Shown here piece by piece: positions 1 through 10,005 of a stretch of DNA of 64,000 nucleotides (its first letter is position 1; each line of letters begins with the position of its first letter). The stretch covers positions 231,426,335-231,490,334 of the forward strand of contig CM060922.1 in assembly GCA_030737875.1 (NCBI GenBank), given 5' to 3'. The stretch comes from Allium sativum (taxonomy: Eukaryota; Streptophyta; Magnoliopsida; Asparagales; Amaryllidaceae). Made by a program: the position numbers and the translations under genes. The notes beneath the pieces are model-generated. The model worked only from the letters and a program-made list of their open reading frames with translations, had not been told where the DNA came from and did not search any database.

Positions 1-56
1 TTGACTCTTTCTATTCCTAAAAACTTGGCTAAAATGCTTGAGATTAATTCTCAACA
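1..56 (-). repeat. 3' LTR of the copia element, partial
   Basis: Identical to 2157-2212. The remaining ~315 bp of the LTR lie outside the window. The last codons of the element's ORF (stop complement at 44-46) run into this LTR. Confidence 0.88.
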
Positions 57-1780
57 AATCCCTCCTTTAAGCTCAAGCATTTACCATCCTTTATTCCAAT
101 CATCGTCTTGCAATTTTTGAACAACAATTTTGGCAATGGTTTGGTGAAGATATCCGCTACCTGATCACGACTTATAACATGATTCAGCTGCACATCCTTT
201 TTCTTGACGTGCTCCCAGATGAAATGAAAACGAACATCTATGCGCTTACTCCTTTCGTGGTGAACTGGATTTTTCGATTGCAGACTTTTATATCTCACAT
301 GTTTTGGTAGAAGTATAGTAATCGTCCAAACTTTCTTTCTCATCAGTTCCTCTTCTTTTCTCGCTTTCTTATCTTCGGGTTGCTCTACCACCACGGCTTC
401 CGTAGTTGTCATTAGTGAAGAAACACTTGCAACATCCACTAATGCATTTCTGATCACTTTCAATGAATCGATAATACCAGCCTTTACCATATCGACATAT
501 TCACATTTAGCAGCGTCAGCTTGATTTTGCTCCAAAAGCTTGTCAACAACAACCGCACCTTCTACTTCAGCATTCGCAGTAATAATATATGCTGACATCT
601 TCAAAGCATTTTGAATGATTTGATCACCAATTTTCTGGTCAAAATTAGCCGTCTGCAAGTTCGCTAATTCTTCGAATGCATACAGCAAGGCAACACCACC
701 TCCAGGCACAATTCTCTCTTCCACAGCAGCTTTAGTTGCATTCAAGGCATCGGTAACTCTATCCTTCTTCGCACTAACTTCAGTTTCGCTCGCTCCTCTA
801 ATTTTCGGAACTGCAATGCCACCAAATAACTTTGCCAACCGCTCTTGCAGCTTCTGTTTATCATAGTCCGATGAATTCAAATCAATAGCAAACCTTAGCT
901 GGTCACATCTTTCTTCAACTTTAGCCGTTTTTTCTTTTCCTACTTCATTTGATTCATCCGCCCTATAAACATTCATGGCATTATTTACATCAAGCCCAAC
1001 TTTAGTATCCTTCAAATCTACTTCTTTCTCAACAACATCATCATTAGTGTTACTTCTATCCTCGCCTTCTACATCAACAGGTTCGTCCTTATCAAAATTG
1101 CTATCAAATACGTTATATTCTTCCTTGTTCACTGCTAGTACCTCCTCAACTTGGTCTGTATCTCTTTTTCTTGTTTCTGAGGCAGCCCTCTGAACCGCGG
1201 CTCTTTCTGCATGCAATTGTGCCTCAACATTTGCTTTATCAACAGCTGCCCGTTCTTGTTTTGCAATTGCTTCGGTGGATGCTCTTTGTCTTGCCTCTTC
1301 TACGTTCATTATATCATCAATTTTTGTATCATTGTCATTAACAATCTCATCATTATCCATTTTTCCTACGACTTCCTCAGCGAATTCTTGATTGTCAACA
1401 GCTTCCTCCTGCTCTACTCTTTTCAGAGCCATACAATCAGCCTCGTCTTCTTTATTTGCCATTAGGGCCTCCTTATTTGTGTACACCTCTTTCAGTAATT
1501 TCCACGAATCTCTTGCAGATTCTTCTCCAATAATATGGTTGAAAGCTTCTTCATCAACGTTCTCACACATAGCAACACGAGCTTGATGGTCTTTCCATCT
1601 CAACCTTGTAAATGCCTCACTCTCTTTCTCCGTCATATTTTTAACATCTTTTGGCCACTCGTAGCCACACTCAACAATCTCCCATAATCCTTTGGAGATC
1701 AATTCTTCTTTCTTTTTGTTACTCCACTCTTCGAAGTTTTCTTTTGTGAGAACAAACGTCGAAAGAAATAAAAATGTCAT
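44..1780 (-). CDS. Chimeric ORF: copia gag start + auxilin-like piece + mitochondrial CPN60 piece + copia RNase H end
   Basis: An open frame of 578 codons. The frame is open further upstream into the primer-binding site, but the first ATG is at 1780-1778, so I start there. Residues ~1-145 resemble copia gag (DUF4219/UBN2 type; LWEIVECGYEWP, then a segment with AFNHII and SWKLLKEVY). Residues ~159-203 are an Ala/Arg/Glu-rich stretch (EARQRASTEAIAKQERAAV) like the repeats before the J-domain of plant auxilin-like proteins. Residues ~286-470 match the C-terminal part of mitochondrial chaperonin CPN60 (YDKQKLQERLAKL, KKDRVTDALNATKAAVEE, IVPGGGVALLYA). Residues ~495-578 are the copia RNase H end with VADIFTKPL. 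The CPN60 piece lacks the apical domain and N-terminus and cannot form a working chaperonin. Absence of stops over 1.7 kb suggests a young insertion or selection on the frame; whether it is translated is unknown. Confidence 0.82.
   Translation of the reverse strand: MTFLFLSTFVLTKENFEEWSNKKKEELISKGLWEIVECGYEWPKDVKNMTEKESEAFTRLRWKDHQARVAMCENVDEEAFNHIIGEESARDSWKLLKEVYTNKEALMANKEDEADCMALKRVEQEEAVDNQEFAEEVVGKMDNDEIVNDNDTKIDDIMNVEEARQRASTEAIAKQERAAVDKANVEAQLHAERAAVQRAASETRKRDTDQVEEVLAVNKEEYNVFDSNFDKDEPVDVEGEDRSNTNDDVVEKEVDLKDTKVGLDVNNAMNVYRADESNEVGKEKTAKVEERCDQLRFAIDLNSSDYDKQKLQERLAKLFGGIAVPKIRGASETEVSAKKDRVTDALNATKAAVEERIVPGGGVALLYAFEELANLQTANFDQKIGDQIIQNALKMSAYIITANAEVEGAVVVDKLLEQNQADAAKCEYVDMVKAGIIDSLKVIRNALVDVASVSSLMTTTEAVVVEQPEDKKARKEEELMRKKVWTITILLPKHVRYKSLQSKNPVHHERSKRIDVRFHFIWEHVKKKDVQLNHVISRDQVADIFTKPLPKLLFKNCKTMIGIKDGKCLSLKEGFVEN
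374..925 (-). pseudogene. CPN60: Captured fragment of mitochondrial chaperonin CPN60 (equatorial/intermediate C-terminal part)
   Basis: About 184 codons without introns, inside the chimeric copia ORF. The segment keeps family blocks such as DRVTDALNATKAAVEE, IVPGGGVALLYA, LQTANFDQKIG, EYVDMVKAGIIDSLKVIR and SSLMTTTEAVVVE. Relative to plant CPN60 it has a small deletion after KLLEQ, where a Gly-Tyr-containing stretch is missing, and the Gly-Gly-Met tail is gone. Absence of introns suggests capture through a spliced transcript by template switching during reverse transcription (inference). Identification is from family knowledge; an alignment to host CPN60 would settle divergence. Confidence 0.88.
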
Positions 1781-1793
1781 GGTTTCAACCTGG

Positions 1794-1841
1794 CGCTCTG
1801 ATACCAATTTGTTGAAAATTTGTCTAGCTTTGATACCAATT
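1794..1841 (-). other. Copia primer-binding site, apparently duplicated
   Basis: Directly inside the 5' LTR the minus strand reads AATTGGTATCAAAGCTAG, and about 33 bases further AATTGGTATCAGAGCGCC. TGGTATCAGAGC is the usual plant primer-binding site complementary to initiator tRNA-Met. The inner copy matches it exactly; the LTR-adjacent copy has one mismatch. Only the adjacent copy sits where priming should occur. Confidence 0.7.
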
Positions 1842-2212
1842 TGTTAACTATATGAACTACTGGATAGTCTCTGAGAACTATAGCAAACACAAAAGGAGAA
1901 AACAAACACTGCAAGAAAATAAAAACTCTATTTTTTTATTACTTTCTTTTTTGTTCACATTTTGCTTAATTCAAATGAGGAGAGAGCTCTTCTATTTATA
2001 GCATACAATAGACCATTCTAGATTTGCAATATTCTAGGAAATACCTAAATATTTGTGGAAAAATATCTTTTCCTAAATAATAGCAAATTTAAAAGCTCTC
2101 TCAATAAAAATAGGATCATAAATTTGAATTATTACTAATCACGCTATAATAGAGATTTGACTCTTTCTATTCCTAAAAACTTGGCTAAAATGCTTGAGAT
2201 TAATTCTCAACA
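1842..2212 (-). repeat. 5' LTR of the copia element
   Basis: 371 bp, starting TGTTGAG and ending GTTAACA on the minus strand, so it has the canonical TG...CA ends. Its first 56 bases recur at 1-56 as the start of the 3' LTR. A TATA-like stretch (GCTATAAATAG on the minus strand, about 1993-2003) is a plausible promoter. Confidence 0.88.
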
Positions 2213-5149
2213 GATTTAACCTCACTTTGAAGTGGATTTCCTGCAAAATTAATCATACAGAACCATCTATGTACATCACTGCAAGCCAAAATGTTCCTGA
2301 GTAGTAAGGAACAGAGCAACCAGTGGGCTATATAACAATACAACATCAAATGAGACTAGCTTCAAGTAGAACAAGACAACATACAGAATTTCCCCTATAT
2401 CTGATGTTGTATAATAGAGTGAATAACTCAACGAAGCCTTAAGCTGAAACAAACGGTCTCCGTATATGACTGCATGAATTATGATACAGATAGAACCAAA
2501 CATTAAAAAAAACAGCACCGAGAAATGAGCGAATGGAATCACCTGATTTGAATTCTTGAATAAAAATGTAGAATTCCGATACCCAATTCAAAACAAACAC
2601 AGTAGAATTGGCAAGTATGACAATATTCATTTTCATTACTAAAAAACTCATTGCCCCTAATAGTTATATGGATATCCCTCAGCTTGTCATAAAGCATTGA
2701 ATTACATGTTCTTCTACAAATGTAGATTATATATATGAAATTACATTAAAAATATCTAAGGATCTGAAGCTAACACAAGTAGACGAAAAAAATATGAGGA
2801 GATTGACAAATAATGAAAACATCACCAGAAAAAAAAGAAAAAGAAAACTTTGAGCCAAAAAGCTGAAGCAAGTAAATAATTTACATGGTTTGTATGTGTC
2901 AACATATTCTCTTTGACAAAAAAAATTATGATATAGCACATGACCGGTCAACACGTTTGCAGTACATGTATTGCACTTAAGATTCTGGCAACAATAATTA
3001 CATCGGTAATCCACATCAGTTGGAAGTATAACGGGGTCAAAATAGGTAACCAATGTCCTTATATGACAAAATATTACTCTTTTATTTGTTATATTTGACA
3101 GATTCTTATTTTTATCCAGTTTTAATACCCTTTCCTTTAACTTGTCTGATTAAAACCCGATCCAAGTTAAACCATTGAGTTTTGAAGTAAATAACATTTT
3201 TAAAGAAAACGTTTGTTCTGTTGATTTTTTTTTCAAACACCTAGTTTTTATTGTCCACTGAATCATAGTCATAATCCCATTAGTGTTAATTATTAATGAA
3301 TATAATGTTCATATTGTAAAGTAATTTTATAGTCGAAATCATGCTTAAATCCTTGCTACATGCCTGAATTAATATTTTATTTTATAGGAATACATAGTAA
3401 ATCAAAACATAAAGATCTGAATACCATTTTAAGAGGTTATTTAAATATGCAAAAGCTCATCCTCCTCTTCGATTTATTTACATAGAACCTTATACCACTG
3501 TCAACTTCACTGTTATAGCAATATTGTTTTTGTTAAAAGTTATAGTGGTGCTTCAAATTTGTGGAGTGATGAAAAAATAATAAGTCCCACATCGGGAAAT
3601 ACTCAACTAAAATCCTGGATAAATTTAGGAAGCTACAGTTCACATCAACCAATTGGTTTTGTGAACAAACTAAGTAGCTATTCAAACTATGAATATCCAA
3701 CAGTTTTAGTTCTTCAATCGACTAACAAAAGCAAAAGTTTAAGGAATGAAAGAGGCAAGATAAAACTTAATTGTTTTAATAGTGGGCTCAGTTGCTCTGT
3801 TCAGGGAAGAGAGTATATAATAACAAAACCAAAACAGTTGGAGAATTAGCTAAAACTGTTCAGTAGATTTTGTTTGTAATGAGTTAAAGTACTAACTCAC
3901 AAATTAAAACGTTTGCACTTTGTCATATCATATCTACAACCCATTAAAGTAGCAAAGACTGTGAGTCATTCATTTCTCATCACCATCACATACAGCAGTT
4001 CCACACCTCTATTCATGTTTTGAGGTTAAGGATTTGAGCAACACCTGCACCCTCGGGCTGTTTCTCAAAAACAGATTATCATCAAAGTTTGGCGCAACTT
4101 ATTGCAATTCACATATAAACGAATATCTTAACTTGCAAAATTTTAACTATAGCATTTTATGTTTACATTCAATCTTAAAACCAATCACTTTCAGTGTCTT
4201 GATATAATAAGAGCAAGTCAATCTAAATCGTACTTCACCACTAGCATGCTCTTGTAAAGACTACAAAAGCTTGTTCTAAACAAATTAACTTACGAATATA
4301 TAATAATACCTCTTATGGCGGTTAAAAACGAAGAAGAATGATAGTTTCTGCATTCAGGGATTGGGATCGATCGACCGTGTAAGAGAGATTATGGCACCGA
4401 TAACCTATCGATTATGGTGGTTAGGGTTACACGATTTAGGTTCAATTGGGATTTCACATAGCTTTTGTTTTCTGAAAGTGACACGATGGATGAAAGACTA
4501 TTTTCTGGATTCTTGGCAAAGGCAATACATGCTTTGCGTTGTATAGCGTTGAAACTAAGATATATATTTAGTGAACGACATTGGAAAAGTAAGATCGAAT
4601 AGCGTTTACGGGGGGTAGTTGGCGGGAATGCTATACATTTGTGCTAAGAAAAGCCCATATTTTTGTAGTGCGTGTTAATAGGAATATTTATTTTTGTTGG
4701 TTAACCTGTTACTAACATGTTAGATTTTATCGATATGTAGAGTAAGTATGATAGATGATTCAACATGATAGAGGATTCAACATGTCAGTATCAGACTCCA
4801 AGCAAAAATTAATGAACATTCCTTACTTATACACCAGTTTCTGCAAGCAAACAGTGAAGCGAAAGCAAAATTGCAATTTTTTTACGTTTTTTAAATCTCA
4901 AACTCGGTAGAAGGTTAAGCGATTGTCACAACGAGTGGAACACAGTTTTCTTTGACTTTGTCTCCTTTCAATATGAATTTATTGCTTCCAATAATCATTT
5001 CGAATTCTGATACTTGTAAGCTTTGTTTAATAGAGTTGTTTTCTGTGCTGTTACTAAGCGGTGGTCTACAATTAAAGCAATGAATTGCTGATGTTCGCAG
5101 CAGCAAATCGTCGTTGTTGCCGCTGTTCGCATTGGTGGAGCTGTAGCAA
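2213..5149. other. Unassigned AT-rich sequence, no gene recognised
   Basis: Short open frames occur on both strands but none resembles a known protein and none exceeds ~110 codons. Around 4310-4560 the minus strand looks like plant 5' leader sequence (AACCCTAACC-type motifs, short pyrimidine tracts), but no following coding exon was found. A snRNA-type upstream element occurs at 3584-3594. Confidence 0.5.
3584..3594 (+). promoter_or_regulatory. Match to the plant snRNA upstream sequence element (USE)
   Basis: GTCCCACATCG matches the RTCCCACATCG consensus of plant snRNA and 7SL promoters exactly. A weak TATA-like ATAAATTT follows about 25 bases later, close to RNA polymerase III spacing. No U3, U6 or 7SL sequence is recognisable downstream, so this is either a chance or repeat-derived match or a promoter relic. 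Confidence 0.3.
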
Positions 5150-5245
5150 ATGAAATTTTATACAGTTATGAGTTGTATCAAATTTGATATGGGATTAAGC
5201 CGTATCAAATCTCCACATCCAAGTATGCCGGATTTGCTGTTTTGG
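5150..5245. repeat. GTATCAAAT/palindrome repeat upstream of gypsy copy A
   Basis: Contains GTATCAAATTTGATATGG and AAGCCGTATCAAAT and aligns by eye with 52052-52147, which precedes gypsy copy B. Related motifs fill 47128-47260. It ends TTTGCTGTTTTGG next to TGTAGTGCCACC, so it is either the terminus of a CACTA-like DNA element (CACTACACCA read on the minus strand) or the true start of the gypsy LTR. Confidence 0.6.
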
Positions 5246-7238
5246 TGTAGTGCCACCACAGATCTGGGTAGATTCATTTTCTGAACCTAAACGTGTTTGT
5301 TTGCTAGGTTCGTTAGAGATAGTCTATATAAAGGCCACCATATCTATTGTTTTCCTACATCTAAAACAATGGAGACAAAGAGATGCTGCCTCAGCTTGGA
5401 TTGAATTATACTATCTTCTACAACATCAACCTATACATACATCAGAGACATTTCTTTTACTCTGATCCAATCTCTGTGAGTTTATGTTACTTTTAAATAT
5501 AAAAATTTAATAGTAACCTTGACATGTTAATAAACCGGATCTACGCCTATGCCTGTTAAGAAATTGATTTATATCTAAACAGATCTGCTATAATTACATG
5601 TAATTTTCCATACACCTATTTTGATGTTCAGTTGTTATTGTATCCCTATTTCTATTATTATATGCCTATTTTTGTTCTCCCTCTCTTATTCCCTTTTTAT
5701 TTTATAAGCCTAGGCTAATTTCGAGCCTAGGCCAATCTCGTAAGAGACATACGTATGACAAAATTGGGAAAGTTTGGGGAATATTTGGAAGGGAAAATAA
5801 AAGAGGGAAATTTGGGGCATACCTTATAGTGTGGAATATGACTTAAATTTGGGGTGTATGAACATGTAAATCAGTAGGCTTAATTCAAAGATTAAGTGGA
5901 ACATGTTAACAAAACTGTATGTCACATGTGAAACCTGTTAAATCTGTAGAGGTTAAGTAAATCAGTTAAAACTATGGGGTTAAGTAAACTTTTTTAATCT
6001 GTTGGGGTTGTATGGACACTATTAACCTGTGAAACTTAACCTATTGAATTTGTGGGGGTTAGGCTGTAAGACTTAACCTGTGGAAATCTTAGTTGATTGG
6101 AGACACAAATTTAGGGGTTTGACTTGTGTCATGCGTTGTGTGGGACCTATATTAATCAGTAGCCCATTCTGGTATTAGACAGGGACCCCGCACTAGGTAG
6201 GGTCAGGGCACGCTAACTGAGCTAATTGTAAGAGGTTCATCTGGGAAGGGATGTTTTGATGGCGCGTTCCAACGGGGTCATGTGTGTGCATGGGTCTGGC
6301 ATGCCAGGAAAAATAAGCCGCTATAACACCTGTAAATAGGTTTGTGTCCTTCTGTATGTTGCCACTTTAGAAAGTAATACACCCTACTATGGGGCCGACA
6401 CAGGGTATTTACGTGTTAGGGAATCGATCGCTTAGGGGTAGTAATTAGGGTACATCTAGTCATGCCTGTTAAGGTACACATTATTTATGTTTGGGGTAAC
6501 ACCCATTAATTCTATTGGGGACCTGTTATTTTTATTTGGGGTAAAACCCGTTACTAGAAGTACACATAAGTCTACCATTATATTTCTGCTGGGATCATAC
6601 TGTTTCTGTTAAGTAATTGTAAAACACCAATCTGGTATACTAGTATTGGTGCAGAGAACGTAATTGAGAAGCATAGTTTATCCTGTTTATCATATTTATA
6701 CCTGCTATATTTAAAGTTATCTCTCATCCAGTTTATTTCACAATCTTGATACTTTTATTTCTTTATATGCTAAAAGTCACTGGACTCGCCAGACTTTATG
6801 TCTGACCTGTTTAGTTTCCTTTTCTCTCTTTCCTTCCCTCCTCCCCCAGGTTCTCAAGGTGGGAACGCTCAGGCGTGATTTGGACTTTCTCTCTCTTCTG
6901 TTTCTGCTTGGACTTGCATTTCCTTTTATGTATTACTTAGACTATTTGTCAATTTTTTTATGGCCACTTATGGGAATTATGGTTTTTCATTTACTGTACT
7001 TTGATGGTTTTCAATGCAAGACAGATGTTTTTATTTGATATATTTTGTTCCAGTATTTTAGTCTGATATTGTAACTGGATTTTAGACTATGATGTTTTTG
7101 TTGAAAAATAAAATTTTAAATTTCCACTGCTATTTTATATATCTGTATTGTGAGATTCTGTTTTCGTTTATCTATAACGCTTCATGGAACTTAATGCATT
7201 CTGATAAAGAGTAACATTAACGGACGTGGGGTGTCACA
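5246..7238 (+). repeat. 5' LTR of Ty3/gypsy copy A
   Basis: About 1.99 kb, almost collinear with 52148-54149 (copy B). It begins TGTAGTGCCACC and ends GGACGTGGGGTGTCACA; the two ends are imperfectly complementary and TG...CA is kept. A primer-binding site follows at once. A TATA box lies at 5325-5334. Only ~80 bp separate the start from the TATA box, which is short for a U3 and leaves room for a start further upstream. Confidence 0.75.
5325..5334 (+). promoter_or_regulatory. TATA box of gypsy LTR copy A
   Basis: TATATAAAGG, at the same place as TATATAAGGG in copy B (52227-52236). Conservation between the two copies supports it as the LTR promoter. Confidence 0.55.
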
Positions 7239-7797
7239 TTTGGTATCAGAGCTGAAGGTTGCAAGATCGGATAAAAGCTTTGAAAAAATGTTTTCAAAAG
7301 CAAAGTATTTTCAAGGAAAAATCTATTTTTGAAAAACATAGTCCCAAGGCCATAGGAAATATCTTTCGATTCTCGAACCCCCTTTTCCTTTTTCTTTTTA
7401 GCATGTCTGTGGAACCGAATCTTCCCGAGGGCGTTCGGATACCATCTTGGTTCCGTAGAAATCTTAAGGCTAAGGCGTCTGCCTGAGGCCAAGGAGATGC
7501 CCCTCCCCCAGCAGCAGCCGCCGTTCCTCCACCTCCGCGAGAAGATAATTTCTCTAAGTTATGTAAGGACTTTTGTATAAGCATGGAATTGGATGCGAGA
7601 GACAGAGAACTTGTTTGGACTTTTTTAGGTCGATGACCGTAGAATGTTACAATTGGCCATATGGCAGCTTAAGGATGAGGCTTTGTTTTGATGGGAAGTG
7701 ACACAAGCAGGGAATCTAGTAGTTACTTTGGTTGATTTCCGACAGAGATTCGAAGCGAATTTTCTTTCATGGACAGAAGAGAGTATGCAGATAGAGA
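7239..7797 (+). pseudogene. Gypsy copy A: primer-binding site and truncated gag
   Basis: The LTR is followed by TTTGGTATCAGAGCTG, complementary to initiator tRNA-Met, and a leader. A likely gag start is ATG at 7403 (MSVEPNLPEGVRIPSWFRRN). The frame is stopped by TGA shortly after, and again where copy B reads ALFWWEV (here CF*WEV). The downstream part, ending EESMQIES, follows the retrotransposon gag pattern. Similarity to copy B stops near 7797, where copy B continues with QRFLALN, so the rest of gag and all of pol are missing. Confidence 0.75.
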
Positions 7798-7884
7798 GTG
7801 TTAACCCCATTATTAACGCGGTTCAAAGATTGATACGTCAGCCGTCTAGTGAAGCGTTCGCTCGTACACTGATCCAATCAGGCC

Positions 7885-8094
7885 GATCGGTATAAAAAAG
7901 GAGTGGTCGATCGGCATAAAAAGGAGTGGTCGATCGGTATAAAAAAGAAGTGGTCGATCGGTGTGAATAAAAGTGGCCGATCGGTATAAAAAATGAGCGG
8001 CCGATCGGTGTGAAAAGGAGTGGTCGATCGACATAAAAAGGAGTGGCTGATCGACATAAAAAGGAGTGGTTGAACGATATAAAAAAGGAGTGTG
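7885..8094. repeat. Tandem repeat, nine units of 23-24 bp with core CGATCGG
   Basis: Nine successive variants of GATCGGTATAAAAAAGGAGTGG plus TC. Units differ at a few bases (ATAA/GTGA, TGGTC/TGGCC), so the array is not very recent. It begins soon after truncation of gypsy copy A. No coding role is likely. Confidence 0.9.
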
Positions 8095-9779
8095 TATCAT
8101 CCCTATTATAGAAATCTGGACACCTTTATCAAATAACTCTTTATTCAAGTAACAAATACCCTTATCTTGTTTACTGAAATCTCTTTCATAATTTTATATT
8201 CCCATTCTACTTTATAAACTCTGTTTCTAAGTCAACTTCTTGTTAAATCGATATCAAGTTTATAACTAAATATTGATTACCTATCCTATTAAAATTTATT
8301 GGTTTTAAACTAAATATCAACTATCCTATCAGATCTATAATTCCTAAAAATAATTTACTTTAATACATTCGACATCGTTGAATTATAGTTCCAATTCCTA
8401 ATAGTGTTATTTAGTTCTAATCATATTCCAAACATCGAAATGATGTCATCGTTTTCTGAAACGATTCTCCAATTTCTCTTTCTAACTCATTCTTATATTT
8501 CTTTGGACAAACATCGTTACTTATTACTTTAGAATAAGTGAATTTCAAACCAAATTGTTTTCATTCCCTAGGAAATAGTGCTATATATAAAAATCACGCT
8601 TAAGCTTGGTCAACAACGTTAATTTATCGTTACAGTTTAAAAACTTGCAGTATGCTGCAATATTCCCTTTATAACTGATTTTGACATCTCTTTCCGTTAC
8701 AAACTGATACCATTCCTCAATAATAGTGAATCCATTCAAGTTGGGGTATTTTATTTACCTCTCAGACCTTGATCGACAACGTTCTTATCTTAGAATAGAT
8801 ATAAGCCGTAACCCTAACCGCTTATTATTTCTATCTCAATCAAACCGCATTTCTTGTTTCATTTTACAATATAGTTTTATAATGCCATATACTTACTTAA
8901 AAATCTCCGTTGTTTATGGCTATTTATATTAAATATTAAATCTTTACTTCCTTCTCGTTATACAACTCCGTTTATAACTCCTTTATCCAAACTCTTTAAC
9001 ACTCTTTGTCCTTTGACAATTCTCTTTTTATTCGAATTATTTAATTCAAGTAAAACATCTCATTACAAACTTAATACCATTTTAAATGAATCCCATTTGA
9101 GAAACAATAATTGGCTAATAATTATTCATCTCTAAAGTAAAACAGTTTACTTCATTATTAATCTAAAATAGATTAATTGCTTACTTAAACAATTAATAAT
9201 TAAGAAAATCTTATTAACTTAAACAATTAATTTCTAAGTTATTTCCATTAGATTAATTGAAGACCTACTTAATCTAATAATCATTTTCCAATAAACCCGT
9301 TGATTTAGTCCACTTCAAATCATCAGTTAATTCGTTAACTGATTCTAATTACTTCACTTCATTAGATTAATATAATTAACCTAATGATATTTCTTAACCG
9401 TTTGCCTTAAAATAATTATCCAAATTATTTACTTGTAGGATAATTACAGCTTCATAACTTATTTAAATATCAAATAATCATTTATATTTACTTTATAAAA
9501 ATGAACTATAAAATACCAGTTTATAATAGAACTTCTATTATTGTTTAAAACTTCACTTTAATTATAAAAATGTAATTTTTATAACTAACTTCATTGATTT
9601 GCTTGATGGCCAATCGACTTCTTAACAAAAAAAGGATTATGGTCGACTGCTGCCATTTTCTTAATCGATATCGTCTATTTATTTAAATCAAAATAACGTT
9701 GAATTTCCATTCAACCTCAATATTCACACAGGGTTTCAATGTCATTTGGGTTCAAACAGTGCATATATAAATAATATAA
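8095..9779. other. AT-rich non-coding sequence, probably decayed LTR
   Basis: No recognisable gene. Rich in short TTAATT/AATTAATT repeats, particularly 9050-9600. Its position next to the relic at 9780-10003 suggests old LTR sequence, but I could not align it base by base with the giant LTR at 25276. Confidence 0.4.
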
Positions 9780-9935
9780 AACAAACAATACATATAAATA
9801 TTTAGGAATCCGGTTGGATTCCTCCAGGTTTCCTGCATCCACAAATGTCAGTCATCACAATTAACACTAATTCCATACTAGGGAATATTGTAATCGATGG
9901 AATCAGTATCCAACCAATGATGTGTACATATCCAA

Positions 9936-10003
<68 letters not shown>
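9780..10003 (-). repeat. Relic of a giant-LTR family copy, ending in the same TA microsatellite
   Basis: Read on the minus strand it matches giant LTR 1 around 27037-27310: TA run, then CCAACCAAT-type sequence (TTGGTTGGAT in the LTR), then TGGATGCAGGAAACCTGGAGG and GAATCC. Both keep the TA run at the same end. This shows the family inserted here in inverse orientation before the Tat element arrived. Confidence 0.65.
9938..10003. repeat. TA microsatellite (~33 units)
   Basis: An uninterrupted TA run of about 66 bp. It occupies the position homologous to the TA run of the giant LTR at 27037-27093. Confidence 0.95.

Positions 10004-10005
<2 letters not shown>

Larger units (their letters stand above)
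1..2212 (-). mobile_element. Non-autonomous Ty1/copia LTR retrotransposon carrying captured host-gene pieces (left end cut by the window)
   Basis: Bases 1-56 and 2157-2212 are identical over 56 bases and end in ...CTCAACA, so they are the same end of two LTRs in direct orientation. Read on the minus strand the element runs 5' LTR (2212 to 1842), primer-binding site, one long ORF, polypurine tract (57-72, GCTTAAAGGAGGGATT) and the first 56 bases of the 3' LTR. The interior is only about 1.8 kb, far shorter than the 4-5 kb of an autonomous copia element, and lacks protease, integrase and reverse transcriptase. It would depend on enzymes supplied by another copia element. The TSD cannot be tested because the other end is outside the window; the right flank starts GATTT. 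Confidence 0.9.

Noticed and set aside
2727..3053. Minus-strand frame of 108 codons with a Cys-rich stretch (YRCNYCCQNLKCNTC)
   Set aside because: Cys spacing fits no zinc-finger family I know, the rest is hydrophobic AT-rich noise, and no neighbouring exon supports it.
4361..4546. Plus-strand 61-codon frame
   Set aside because: The opposite strand looks like a plant 5' leader; the frame is short, lacks homology and has no gene context.
7846..8148. Minus-strand 100-codon frame with repeated DRPLLF/DHSF motifs
   Set aside because: It is the translation of the 24-bp tandem repeat at 7885-8094; open only because the unit lacks stops in that frame.
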